Both the position numbers and the translations under genes were made by a program. Positions 8,820 through 17,607 of a stretch of 64,000 nucleotides of DNA are shown piece after piece. The stretch is taken from contig NZ_VFWX01000025.1 of NCBI RefSeq assembly GCF_006442965.1, positions 1-64,000 of the forward strand, in the 5' to 3' direction. Source of the DNA: Mesorhizobium sp. CU3 (GTDB lineage: Bacteria > Pseudomonadota > Alphaproteobacteria > Rhizobiales > Rhizobiaceae). The notes under the pieces were generated by a model, which was given only the letters and a program-made list of their open reading frames with translations, was not told where the DNA came from and did not search any database. Every line of letters starts with the position of its first letter. Position 1 is the first letter of the stretch.

Positions 8820-9089
8820 TCAGCCGGGTATCGCCAGCGGCCCCGGCGCATCCGGCGCAAGGATGCCTCCGGCACGCGCGAAAGCTTCGAAGGCAAGCCG
8901 CGCCGACTCCACATCGCTCTTGCCCGCCAGCGCGGCCCGACAGGCGGCGGAGGTGGCTGCGTGGGTTGACGTACGGCTGCCCGACCACTCGTCCAGGACC
9001 TGGCAAGCTTCGATCAACGACGAAATCTCATACGGGAAGCCAAGCCCGACGAACACATTGACCGGATGGGAAAAGGATATGACTTTCAA
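8820..9089 (-). CDS. DUF982 domain protein
   Basis: 89 residues matching the DUF982 pattern of rhizobia: an N-terminal VNVFVGLGFPYEISS, a central LDEWSGSR, a helix ACRAALAGKSDVESAR and a final FARAGGILAPD. The frame appears to begin with TTG at 9087-9089 behind GGGGGG. No ATG occurs before the conserved VGLGFP motif, so the non-ATG start is supported. Function of DUF982 is unknown; copies are numerous in Mesorhizobium genomes. Confidence 0.7.
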   Translation of the reverse strand: MKVISFSHPVNVFVGLGFPYEISSLIEACQVLDEWSGSRTSTHAATSAACRAALAGKSDVESARLAFEAFARAGGILAPDAPGPLAIPG

Positions 9090-9254
9090 CGCTGCCCCCC
9101 GTGCTCTTGGTTTCGTATGACGGGTGGCCCGACTGCGCGAGCCCGCATGGGGAACGCCGAGCAGCCGGGCCGAGGACCATCTCTGGCCCGCTTAAGATGC
9201 TCCCTGGGGAGGCTACCCCTCAATTCAGCCGTTTGGTTGCAGCGGCGCAACCGA

Positions 9255-9707
9255 ATGGAGAGGCCGGCCGTGGCCACTCTACCAACTGTTGAGCTTTCGC
9301 CTGCACGGCCGCTCGATGTCCATATTGTTATGCCGGCTTGGCGCTTGTATGAGCGCGCGATGAGATCGATCTCCCGTCTTGCCGCGCTCGCTCTGCTTGC
9401 CTCGATCATCTTTGCAACGCTCTCTCCCATCGAGATGCGCCCGCACATGGGCGGTGCGAATATGGAGCGCGCGCTGGCCTATGTCCTGTTAGGGCTGGCC
9501 TTGGCGCTGGGATACCCCGCCCGCCTGATGCAGACGATGCTTTTTGTCTGCGCCGTGGCTGGCGTGTTGGAACTGCTGCAGGCGATCGATCCGGGCCGTC
9601 ACGCGAGGCTCCACGATGCGCTGCTGAAGGCCGTGGCAGGCCTGGTCGGCATTGCGATAGGAAGAATGGTTCTAGCGGTCGCCGGCAGGTTGGCGCGCCA
9701 GCAGTAG
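9255..9707 (+). CDS. VanZ-like small membrane protein
   Basis: About 150 residues. From residue 40 there are two to three membrane helices (LAALALLASIIFATLSPI; ALAYVLLGLALALGYP; MLFVCAVAGVLELLQ), then GRHARLHDALLKAVAGLVGI. The E-L-L-Q and R-x-x-x-x-DAL pattern is that of VanZ-like proteins. The start is uncertain: ATG at 9255, 9330 or 9360 are all possible and none has a strong Shine-Dalgarno. The shortest (116 residues) already covers the VanZ-like part. Role unknown. Confidence 0.6.
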   Translation: MERPAVATLPTVELSPARPLDVHIVMPAWRLYERAMRSISRLAALALLASIIFATLSPIEMRPHMGGANMERALAYVLLGLALALGYPARLMQTMLFVCAVAGVLELLQAIDPGRHARLHDALLKAVAGLVGIAIGRMVLAVAGRLARQQ

Positions 9708-9839
9708 CGCAACGACCGCGCTTGATAGCCCCAAATATCTAGGACCTTGCGGCGATTGACACATCGCCCTGATGCACGGGCAACATGTCCGACCGAACAG
9801 GCTCGGTGTCAGGGCCTCTTACCTCTCACACCGATCCGG

Positions 9840-9873
9840 CTGGCTCGCGCCTTCGAGGGGGGGCGCGAGCCAG
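9840..9873. repeat. 12-bp perfect inverted repeat upstream of the molybdenum hydroxylase operon
   Basis: CTGGCTCGCGCC at 9840-9851 and its exact complement at 9862-9873 enclose a 10-base loop. It lies in the 354-base gap 9708-10061, about 190 bases before the operon start. No T run follows, so it is not a standard terminator. It could be a stalled-transcript hairpin or a mobile palindromic unit. The rest of the gap shows three ATAAC(C/G) repeats at about 9980, 9997 and 10024. Confidence 0.5.
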
Positions 9874-10061
9874 ACATTGCCTGGCTCAAACCCGCACACC
9901 GCTGGACGCGCCGCGCTTCTCCTGGCCCGCTCGTTGGCGCCTCTGGCCCAATCGCGGCGGGACACGAAGCGGGTGGTCATTATAACCAGAGGCTTTATAA
10001 CGGTCGCTATCACCCGGCCCCTCATAACGGCCGGCGCCATTGCTGATATCAAGGGGAGACG

Positions 10062-10922
10062 ATGCGTTACATACGTCCGCTTTCAATCGAAGATGCCGTT
10101 GGCGAGCTCGCCAAGGCGGTTGGGCCAGCCGCGATCCTGGCCGGCGGCAGCGACCTTCTGGTCAGAATGAAGGGCGGCTTCGTCGAGCCGGAATTGATCG
10201 TCGACATCAAGCGCATCGGCGGCTTTAGCGACATCACCGAGACGGCGGACGGGTTCAGGATCGGCGCCGCCGTGCCCTGCGCGGTGCTGGGCGAGCATGC
10301 GGCGCTGAAAAAGGCCTGGCCGGGCGTCGTCGAAGCGGCGAAGCTGATCGGTTCCAAGCAGGTGCAAGGCCGTTGTACGATAACCGGTAATCTCTGCAAC
10401 GCCTCACCGGCCGCCGACAGCGTGCCGGCGCTGGTGGCGGCCGGCGCCAAGGCGGTGGTTGCCGGGCCCTCGGGCAAGCGAACTATCGCCGTCGAGACCG
10501 TGCCGACCGGGCCGGGCCGCACCTCACTCGCCAAGGGCGAGATCATCGAGGCGATCCTGCTCGACAAGCGCCCTGCCCATGCGGGCGACGCCTATCTGCG
10601 CTTCATTCCGCGCACCGAGATGGACATCGCCGTGGTCAGCGCCGGCATCAATTTGACGCTGGACGACAAGGGTATAATCAAGACCGCCCGTGTGGCGCTC
10701 GGTGCCGCGGCGCCGACGGTGCTTCTGGTCGAGGAAGCGGCGGAAGCGCTGATCGGCCGCACGCTGGACGACGGCACGCTGGAGCGGCTGGCGAAAATCT
10801 GTTCAGGCGCCTGCCGTCCGATCGACGACAAGCGCGGCACCATCGAATTCAGACGAAAAGTCGCAGGCGTGCTGGCGCAACGCGTCGCCGCCACCGCCTA
10901 CAAGCGCGCAGGAGGCAAATGA
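10062..10922 (+). CDS. Molybdenum hydroxylase FAD-binding (medium, CoxM-type) subunit
   Basis: 286 residues of the xanthine-dehydrogenase/CO-dehydrogenase medium-subunit family. FAD contacts are AILAGGSDLL (near residue 24) and TITGNLCNASPAADS (near residue 103). The C-terminal CO_deh_flav_C domain begins near residue 180. The length lacks the roughly 40-residue insertion that carries the extra [4Fe-4S] cluster of 4-hydroxybenzoyl-CoA reductase. It passes electrons between the 2Fe-2S subunit and the terminal acceptor. It is the first gene of a three-gene operon whose junctions are 4-base overlap and 1-base spacing. Confidence 0.88.
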   Translation: MRYIRPLSIEDAVGELAKAVGPAAILAGGSDLLVRMKGGFVEPELIVDIKRIGGFSDITETADGFRIGAAVPCAVLGEHAALKKAWPGVVEAAKLIGSKQVQGRCTITGNLCNASPAADSVPALVAAGAKAVVAGPSGKRTIAVETVPTGPGRTSLAKGEIIEAILLDKRPAHAGDAYLRFIPRTEMDIAVVSAGINLTLDDKGIIKTARVALGAAAPTVLLVEEAAEALIGRTLDDGTLERLAKICSGACRPIDDKRGTIEFRRKVAGVLAQRVAATAYKRAGGK

Positions 10923-11398
10923 TGGCCGGCATAGCGGTTTCCACGACGATCAACGGCGACGGCGTCGAATATCTCTGCCAACCCGACGAGACGCTGCTCG
11001 ACGTGCTGCGCGATCGGCTCGGTCTGACCGGCGCCAAGGAAGGCTGCGGCACCGGCGACTGCGGCGCCTGCAGCGTCATCGTCGACGGCCGTCTCGTCTG
11101 CTCCTGCCTGGTGCTCGGCGCCGAGGCCGAGGGCCGCAAGGTCGAGACCATCGAAGGCATGGCGCATGGCGAACAGTTGCACCCGCTGCAGCAGAAGTTC
11201 CTGGAGCATGCGGCGCTTCAATGCGGCATCTGCACGCCCGGCTTCCTGATCGCGGCCAAGGACCTGTTGGAAAAGAACCCCTCGCCCACCGAGGAAGAAA
11301 TCCGCTTCGGGCTGGCCGGCAATCTGTGCCGCTGCACCGGCTATGACAAGATCGTGCGCGCCGTCCAGGACGCGGCCACCATGATGAAGGGAGCCTGA
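10919..11398 (+). CDS. Molybdenum hydroxylase [2Fe-2S] (small, CoxS-type) subunit
   Basis: 159 residues with the plant-ferredoxin-type N-terminal domain (CGTGDCGACSV, distal cysteine in LVCSC) and the helical C-terminal domain with the second cluster (QCGICTPG and NLCRCTGY). All eight expected cysteines are present. Its ATG overlaps the stop of the FAD subunit, and AGGAGG lies just upstream; a second ATG follows immediately at 10922. The subunit relays electrons from the molybdenum centre to FAD. Confidence 0.92.
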   Translation: MMAGIAVSTTINGDGVEYLCQPDETLLDVLRDRLGLTGAKEGCGTGDCGACSVIVDGRLVCSCLVLGAEAEGRKVETIEGMAHGEQLHPLQQKFLEHAALQCGICTPGFLIAAKDLLEKNPSPTEEEIRFGLAGNLCRCTGYDKIVRAVQDAATMMKGA

Positions 11399-11399
11399 G

Positions 11400-13664
11400 A
11401 TGAATTTCGATCCGCGCTTTTCAGGCCGTAAATTCGCCTCCGTCGGCACAAGGCCGGTCCGCCCCGACGGCGTCGACAAGGTCACGGGACGCGCCCGCTA
11501 CGGCGCCGACTTCAACATGGCCGGACAGTTGGTCGGCCGCGTGCTGCGCAGCCCGCATGCGCACGCCATCATCAAGAAGATCGACACCTCGAAGGCCGAA
11601 AAGCTTTCGGGCGTGAAGGCGGTGATCACGGCCAAAGATCTGCCCGACCTCACCGACGGCGACGCCGGCATGTACGACGTCCTCGACAATTGCATGGCGC
11701 GCACCAAGGCGCTCTATGACGGCCATGCGGTGGCCGCCGTGGCGGCCGTCGATGCCCGCACGGCGCGCCAGGCGCTGAAGCTGATCGAGGTCGACTACGA
11801 GGTGCTGCCGCACGTCACCGACGTCGACGAGGCGATGCAGCATCACGCGCCGCTGATCAACGAGGCGACCTTCACCGAAGGGCTCGAGGAAAAGCCGGTA
11901 AAGCCTTCCAACGTCACCAAGCGCAGCCAGTTCGGCCATGGCGACGTCCACCAGGGCTTTGGGCACGCCGACCACATCATCGAGCGCTCCTTCAAGACCG
12001 AGCAGACGCATCAGGGCTATATCGAGCCGCATGCCTGCGTTGCGAGCGTCAATCTCGACGGCACGGCGGAGCTCTGGGTGTGCACGCAGGGCCATTTCGT
12101 CTACCGCCAGCATTGCGCTCAGTTGCTCGGGCTGGAAGCTTCAAAACTGCGCGTCACCTCCTCCGAGATCGGCGGCGGCTTCGGCGGCAAGACCCATGTC
12201 TGGGCCGAGCCGGTGGCGCTGGCGCTGTCCCGCAAGGCCGGACGTCCGGTAAAGCTGGTCATGACCCGCGACGAGGTTTTTCGCGCCTCAGGCCCGACCA
12301 GCGCCACTTCGATCGACGTCAAGATCGGCGCCCGCAAGGACGGCACGATCACCGCGGCGGAAGCGACGCTGCGCTACACCAGCGGCCCCTATGCCGGCAC
12401 CTGGGCCGAGATCGGCGCGATGACGGCGTTTGCCTGCTACAAGCTCGATAACGTCAAGACGGTCGGCTACGAGGTGCTGGTCAACCGGCCGAAGACCGCG
12501 GCCTATCGCGCGCCCTCGGCGCCGATGGCGGCCTTCGCGGTGGAAAGCGCCATCGACGAGCTCGCCAAGGAGATCGGCATCGATCCGGTCGAATTCCGCA
12601 TCAAGAACGCCGCGCAGGAAGGCACCCGCTCCTCCTACGGCCCGGTCTACGGCCCGATCGGCATCGGCCCGACGCTGGAGGCAGCAAAAAACCATCCGCA
12701 CATGAAGGCTCCACTGAAGGCAAACCAGGGGCGCGGCATGGCCTGCGGCTTCTGGTTCAATTTCGGCGGCCAGACCTGCGTAGACCTCAACATCGGCATG
12801 GACGGCTCGGTGTCGCTGGCCGTCGGCACGGTGGATGTGGGCGGATCGCGCGCCTCGCTGTCGCTGGTGGCGGCGGAGGAGCTCGGCATCGACTATAGCC
12901 AGCTCAAGGCGATCGTCGCCGACACCTCCTCGCTCGGCTACAACGACATGACCGACGGCAGCCGCGGCACCTTCTCCTCCTCGATGGCGACCATCTCGGC
13001 CGCCCGCAACGCGATCAAGATCCTGCGCGATCGCGCGGCGCAGATGTGGGACGTGCCGGTGGACGACGTGATCTGGGAAAAGGGCCACGCCATCGCCAAG
13101 GGCGAGAAATACGGCAACCTGTCACCGTTGTCCCTGAAGGAGATCGCGGCGCAATCCGGCAAGACCGGCGGGCCGATCGCCGGCCATAGCGAGCTGGTCG
13201 CCGACGGCGCGGGCGTGTCCTTCGCCACCCATATCTGCGACATCGAGGTCGACCCCCAGACCGGCGCCACCCGCGTGATCCGCTACACGGTGGTGCAGGA
13301 CGCCGGCAAGGCGGTGCACCCGACCTATGTCGAGGGCCAGTACCAGGGCGGTGCTGCGCAAGGCATCGGCTGGGCGCTCAACGAGGAGTATATCTACGGC
13401 AAGGACGGGCGGCTGCAGAACCCCGGCTTCCTCGACTACCGCATCCCCGTCTGCTCCGACCTGCCGATGATCGACACGCAGATCCTGGAAATCCCCAACC
13501 CCAACCACCCCTATGGCGTGCGCGGCGTCGGCGAAACCTCGATCGTGCCGCCGCTGGCAGCGATCGCCAACGCGGTGTCCAATGCGGCAGGGGTGCGCAT
13601 GACGCACATCCCGATGTCGCCGCCGCGGATCCTGGCGGCGATCGAGGCGGAACGGAAAGGGTAA
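11400..13664 (+). CDS. Molybdenum hydroxylase catalytic (large, CoxL/XdhB-type) subunit
   Basis: 754 residues binding the molybdopterin-cytosine dinucleotide cofactor. Visible motifs are VDKVTGRARYGAD at the N-terminus, IGGGFGGKTHVW (near residue 258), TAAYRAPSAPMAAFAVE (near 366), GQYQGGAAQGIGWALNEEY (near 650), and the active-site GVRGVGETSIVPPLAAIANA with the catalytic Glu (near 713). The AYRCSFR loop of form I CO dehydrogenase is absent, so it oxidises some other substrate, such as an aldehyde, purine, N-heterocycle or CoA thioester. No XdhC-type maturation gene is nearby. Substrate cannot be deduced. Confidence 0.9.
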   Translation: MNFDPRFSGRKFASVGTRPVRPDGVDKVTGRARYGADFNMAGQLVGRVLRSPHAHAIIKKIDTSKAEKLSGVKAVITAKDLPDLTDGDAGMYDVLDNCMARTKALYDGHAVAAVAAVDARTARQALKLIEVDYEVLPHVTDVDEAMQHHAPLINEATFTEGLEEKPVKPSNVTKRSQFGHGDVHQGFGHADHIIERSFKTEQTHQGYIEPHACVASVNLDGTAELWVCTQGHFVYRQHCAQLLGLEASKLRVTSSEIGGGFGGKTHVWAEPVALALSRKAGRPVKLVMTRDEVFRASGPTSATSIDVKIGARKDGTITAAEATLRYTSGPYAGTWAEIGAMTAFACYKLDNVKTVGYEVLVNRPKTAAYRAPSAPMAAFAVESAIDELAKEIGIDPVEFRIKNAAQEGTRSSYGPVYGPIGIGPTLEAAKNHPHMKAPLKANQGRGMACGFWFNFGGQTCVDLNIGMDGSVSLAVGTVDVGGSRASLSLVAAEELGIDYSQLKAIVADTSSLGYNDMTDGSRGTFSSSMATISAARNAIKILRDRAAQMWDVPVDDVIWEKGHAIAKGEKYGNLSPLSLKEIAAQSGKTGGPIAGHSELVADGAGVSFATHICDIEVDPQTGATRVIRYTVVQDAGKAVHPTYVEGQYQGGAAQGIGWALNEEYIYGKDGRLQNPGFLDYRIPVCSDLPMIDTQILEIPNPNHPYGVRGVGETSIVPPLAAIANAVSNAAGVRMTHIPMSPPRILAAIEAERKG

Positions 13665-13742
13665 TGCTGAGAAGCGCGCAGCGGTTGTCAGCTGACGCCA
13701 CGGCCCTATGAGGGTCTGGCGCAATGGCCGAGTGACGAGCCC

Positions 13743-13988
13743 ATGGTCGAGGTGACATTGTGGGGTGCGCTCGGCCAGCTTGCCGGAGGCCGAAGCAAGG
13801 TCGAGGTCGAGGCCAAGGATATCCGAGAGCTGTTCAGGAAACTGGCTGAACAGTATCCCGCGCTGGAGCCCTGGATCGAGAAGGGTATCGCCGTCTCGAT
13901 CGACGGGGTGATTTATCGCGATACGTGGGGGAAGCGGTTGCCGGAGGGGGCGGAGATTTTTTTGCTGCCGCGGTTGGCTGGTGGGTGA
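13743..13988 (+). CDS. MoaD/ThiS-like ubiquitin-fold protein ending in Gly-Gly
   Basis: 81 residues with the beta-grasp layout: MVEVTLWGALGQLAG, the helix IRELFRKLAEQYP, then VSIDGVIYRDTWGKRLPEGAEIFLLPRLAGG. The terminal Gly-Gly and the preceding beta strand are those of sulfur carriers (MoaD, ThiS) and related modifiers, which are adenylated at the last Gly. It follows the molybdenum hydroxylase operon by 78 bases on the same strand. A role in cofactor or enzyme sulfuration for that operon is an inference. Canonical moaD is normally elsewhere, so this may be a dedicated paralogue. Confidence 0.8.
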   Translation: MVEVTLWGALGQLAGGRSKVEVEAKDIRELFRKLAEQYPALEPWIEKGIAVSIDGVIYRDTWGKRLPEGAEIFLLPRLAGG

Positions 13989-14189
13989 GTGGGGGGCGAT
14001 GCTTAGTCCCAGTGCGCCGACTTGAACCCTTAGCGGGTCTTTTGGGAATGCTAGACTTCACGACCCAGGCAGCTTGATGGCGGCGGCTACCAGCGACATG
14101 CCCCTCGGCAGTGAGATTGCCAGCGGCGCCAACAAGCGCCTCACGAGGCTCGAACCCCTCCCGCAATGCAGCAAGATCACTCGACTTCC

Positions 14190-16172
14190 CTATTCAGCTG
14201 CTTCGGCAGCGGCTGATAGCGATTTTCTTACCTCTTCTGGCACCAACCCGAGTCTGTCAAAGAAGCTTTTGTTGCGCATTTCAGCGTCACGAAATAATTT
14301 CGAATAGCTCATCACTCTGATAGAAGCTTTGTGATTTGGAGAAAATCCGTAGTACCCTAGGCCGTCAGGCGTCGGTGTTTGAGCTACACTCCTCTCAAAT
14401 TTTCGCCGAGCCGACTCGGTCAAATCGCAGATCACGATGCATTCAAATGGTGTCACCAGGCTAATGTCTGAAACGACTTGGCCCTGAACATCCCTGACCG
14501 TATGCGTTCTAAGTCTTTCAATGTAGTCGAGTACTTGGTCGACGGGATCGCTCGAAAGGTTCTCATCGCCGGGCCGCTTGAACTCTATGATGACAACTGG
14601 GTCGTTGGTGCCTTCGCGTCTAAAGCCGTGCGGGTTTAGGAATATAAGGTCTGGCTCTTTCCGCTCATCCGATATGCCGAAAGCGGACATCGCTTTGTCG
14701 GATGCGAAGAAACTGTAGTATGATAGAAGATCATCAATCAGCCAGAGGTTATGCTCATCGTAGTCCTTCGCAGACAGCATTTTTCCCATCGGGCAAATTA
14801 AATCGTGAAGCGTTCTCTCCCAATGATAACTACGGCGTTCTTCGTCTCTGTACCGGAGAAGCGACCTTGCGATCTGTATTATTTGATGTCTCTTGATCGT
14901 ATATTCAGCCAATCGACGCTTTGCATCATCCGTAACCTTGTCGACCAGAGCCTCTATGGCTTGCTTTTGATCTGATTTAGTCGGCGCTTCGCTGTTCGAT
15001 ATAGAATCTATCTGATGTTTCAATTTTCTTTCATGCCTATATAGAAGCGTGAATAGCGTTTTACCTATGTCCTCTTCAGCCATACCCGGAGATAAGCTAG
15101 ATACATATTCATCCACATTTTTGACGGAAACCGCCAATTGGGGGTGCTCCTCCAACACTTCTATAACATGCCGCTTTTGGACCGTGCGCACCGTCGCAAT
15201 GTGAGATTCAAGAAATTGCTCTGCGGCTTCCAGGGCAGCCTCTTTTATTGCCTCTATCTCGCTCTCCAAAGACTTGAACCCTGTTCGCTCTTGATCGACA
15301 CGAGCGTCCAAGAAAGCACCCTTAACGACACAGACGTATGCCTTTCCGTTTTCGAGACTTCTCAGTGCAAATTTCTTCTCGATAGCGACACTTTGAACGA
15401 CACGCCCTTGCGCAGTTAGCAATATAGAATTTGATAGATCTTGTGAGATCGATTTGTCGACGTACACATGTGAAATACGTATCTGCCCAACGGCACCGAC
15501 AATGACATCGACTGTGACTTCGCCCCTATTATCAATTTTTGAATCCAAGTACTCAGAAATGTTTATGTCACGGCGACCAAACTGCACATAGAGACGAGGC
15601 ATACTTCCAGCTATAAAGTACGGGAAGAAATGATGACAAATATATCTGCTTAAAATCGTTGGGCTTATAGCGGCGTTTTGGTCGCCCTTTACTTCAGACA
15701 GTATTATCTTTGTGCCGACCTCTCCGTCGGATCCTTTTCCCTTTTTTGGGTTAACCAGAGAATCTTCCCTCTGTGGGTCGAAACGGAAATTGATTTTCTC
15801 AAAATCATGAAAGCCCACCTCGTAGCAACTTTCGACATCAATCTTGTCGAACACCTTTATCCAGACCAGGCGCCCTACGCCTTTACCGCCCAATGCATAC
15901 TTCTGGCGGGTATCACATGTCTCGAACGCTTCTAAATGAGCGGAATTTAGGCCAATACCGTTGTCAGAAATTGCCAGGTATTTCAGAGTTTTGTCTGGAT
16001 TTGTTTGCGCCATTATGCTGATAATCCCGCGCTTGGCGAATTCAGCCTTTCCGAACCTTTCTTCGATTGCCTGGATAGCGTTACTTATTGCTTCATACAC
16101 GGAATAGAGCAGCGCCGTTCGACCATCGGGCAACTGCATATTCCTTATTCTTCCGAGCACGTCGAATTTCAT
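14190..16172 (-). CDS. GHKL (Hsp90/MORC-like) ATPase with PD-(D/E)XK-like C-terminal domain
   Basis: 660 residues. The N-terminal GHKL ATP site is complete: YEAISNAIQA (N-box, about 25-34), ISDNGIGL (G1, about 70) and GGKGVGRL (G2, about 95). A second domain follows, with DARVDQERTGF near residue 290. The middle (about 310-460) is long charged helix. At the C-terminus, EPDLIFLNP and then VVIIEFKRPG give a D-x(n)-E-x-K pattern like a PD-(D/E)XK nuclease core, followed by DQVLDYIERLR. ATG 16172 has GGGAGGG upstream; a TTG at 16250 is an alternative. It is AT-richer than its neighbours and downstream of an AlbA_2 gene on the same strand. Architecture suggests ATP-gated nucleic-acid cleavage, possibly defence; this is inference. 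Confidence 0.75.
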   Translation of the reverse strand: MKFDVLGRIRNMQLPDGRTALLYSVYEAISNAIQAIEERFGKAEFAKRGIISIMAQTNPDKTLKYLAISDNGIGLNSAHLEAFETCDTRQKYALGGKGVGRLVWIKVFDKIDVESCYEVGFHDFEKINFRFDPQREDSLVNPKKGKGSDGEVGTKIILSEVKGDQNAAISPTILSRYICHHFFPYFIAGSMPRLYVQFGRRDINISEYLDSKIDNRGEVTVDVIVGAVGQIRISHVYVDKSISQDLSNSILLTAQGRVVQSVAIEKKFALRSLENGKAYVCVVKGAFLDARVDQERTGFKSLESEIEAIKEAALEAAEQFLESHIATVRTVQKRHVIEVLEEHPQLAVSVKNVDEYVSSLSPGMAEEDIGKTLFTLLYRHERKLKHQIDSISNSEAPTKSDQKQAIEALVDKVTDDAKRRLAEYTIKRHQIIQIARSLLRYRDEERRSYHWERTLHDLICPMGKMLSAKDYDEHNLWLIDDLLSYYSFFASDKAMSAFGISDERKEPDLIFLNPHGFRREGTNDPVVIIEFKRPGDENLSSDPVDQVLDYIERLRTHTVRDVQGQVVSDISLVTPFECIVICDLTESARRKFERSVAQTPTPDGLGYYGFSPNHKASIRVMSYSKLFRDAEMRNKSFFDRLGLVPEEVRKSLSAAAEAAE

Positions 16173-16276
16173 TGCCCCCTCCCAATCTGGTTTTATGAAC
16201 AAAGAGGGTTCGTTGGACAGAGTCAATATTGAGTGATGGTAATAGGTCAAGACTGGGATATAGGTTGGGGAGAATG

Positions 16277-17410
16277 CTATTCGTCGGCGAGGGCGTCCAT
16301 CAAAGCCAAAAAGTCCGATACACCGACCTTCGTCGCCGAACCAACCAACTCAAACTCATGTTCTATCAGTAGCGGGTTCGGGATTTCATTGGCTAGGATG
16401 CGAGCTTGAAGAAGATAGCGCCCCGGGGCCGAGGGCAAGATTGCTAGGTCATCTTCAGCGCGAACCGTTTGGCCAGGCCGTATCGTTCCTAACGTTACAT
16501 GGGCGACGGGCTTGGAGCCCCGGTTATCGACAACCATGAGTTGGTTGGCGCGCTCTGGCCTGACGTGGGCTAAGTACGAGGTGGCCGGCACTTCGGGCAT
16601 GCAGTCGGCGCGCAGCAGCGACACAGCCTCTCCTTCAGGGCAATGGCAAGTCACTTCGAGATGGGCATCTCCAATGGAGAATTCTGAATTGTTATCTAAT
16701 ATGAATCTAACCTGTATCACCCGTCGCCAGCTTGAGTAATAGTAAGCGCCATCTCTCCAATAATTCTTATTCGAAGGAATTCTCGGGAAGTCGAACATTT
16801 CGTTTCGACTCTCAGCGAAATCAGGCAACTTCTCTGGGAAAATCAAAAACTCCCTTTCGAACCTATACTGCAAAGGCTGATTCTCCGGGCTCTGGAACGA
16901 CAGCAGAACCCGAACTTCGCCCCGCGCAGTGTTGGCCGCTCCCATCATCGCGATTTCTCGCGGAGAAGCTATTGCAGTTGCGCTCCCTCGGCGGAGATAA
17001 ACTGCATGCTTGGTCAGCTTGCCATAGTCCCTCTTGAGGTAGAATGGTCGTTGCTGTTTCGGTATGGAAATCACTGCGATGTGTCGGCCTTCGAACAATC
17101 TTTCCTCGTAACGGAACTCCAGCTTGCTCTCCAATTTCCCGTTTACGAATTCTTGGAGACGGGAATCGTCAATGACACCTTGTGAGGACAATCCAACCAC
17201 TTCTGCCGGATGGGGTGACTTCTCCTTGAACCCAATCAAGATGTAACCGGTCCCTTCCCTATGCGCGTTGGCTAGCGCGAGAATGTCCTTCAGAATTTCC
17301 GATTTCTCTTCGTCGCTGGCATTGGAAAACGGATAGCGTTCGACCTTGTAGTCCAAGTCGGCCCCCTCTCCTCTGCAGCGCAACTCTTCCAGCAATGTGT
17401 CGGTTAGCAT
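16277..17410 (-). CDS. Schlafen/AlbA_2-type domain protein
   Basis: 377 residues. The N-terminal 150 match the Schlafen AlbA_2 pattern: an acidic GADLDYKVERYPF near residue 15, then EILKDILALANAHREGTGYILIGF, RLQEFVNGKLE, HIAVISIP and the VYLRRGSATAIASPREI end motif. Glu/Asp and Lys in the first motif correspond to the proposed nuclease residues of Schlafens. The remaining 220 residues are beta-rich and unassigned, perhaps a recognition domain. ATG 17410 follows AAGGAAAATC; an upstream codon adds 22 non-homologous residues. It is the first gene of an AT-richer pair with the GHKL-nuclease gene, about 100 bases apart. Function is inferred from architecture only. Confidence 0.75.
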   Translation of the reverse strand: MLTDTLLEELRCRGEGADLDYKVERYPFSNASDEEKSEILKDILALANAHREGTGYILIGFKEKSPHPAEVVGLSSQGVIDDSRLQEFVNGKLESKLEFRYEERLFEGRHIAVISIPKQQRPFYLKRDYGKLTKHAVYLRRGSATAIASPREIAMMGAANTARGEVRVLLSFQSPENQPLQYRFEREFLIFPEKLPDFAESRNEMFDFPRIPSNKNYWRDGAYYYSSWRRVIQVRFILDNNSEFSIGDAHLEVTCHCPEGEAVSLLRADCMPEVPATSYLAHVRPERANQLMVVDNRGSKPVAHVTLGTIRPGQTVRAEDDLAILPSAPGRYLLQARILANEIPNPLLIEHEFELVGSATKVGVSDFLALMDALADE

Positions 17411-17607
17411 CTGATTTTCCTTTTGGGCGCAGTGTGCCGTTAGCAGACTGCCCAGACCACCCCCCACGCCCAGCATCGGCTCGCTATTTTAGCTCAGCGT
17501 CTCTTCTGCTTCGCCATCGTAGCTGAGAAACCTCGCGCGGCCGCCGGGAACCAAAAGGCCAGTCGGCGCGTAGTGGGTTGCACCTCAACCCATTGGCGAG
17601 ATCGTTC

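Noticed and set aside
9747..10046. 99-codon plus-strand frame before the molybdenum hydroxylase operon
   Set aside because: It crosses the perfect inverted repeat at 9840-9873, has no Shine-Dalgarno and shows no protein-like pattern.
14010..14050. CGACTTGAACCCTTA resembling the end of a tRNA at the edge of the AT-richer block
   Set aside because: No cloverleaf could be drawn, so it is not used as evidence for tRNA-targeted integration.
14190..17410. Prophage or transposon origin of the AT-richer block
   Set aside because: No integrase, transposase, terminal inverted repeats or clear target duplication could be found at either edge.
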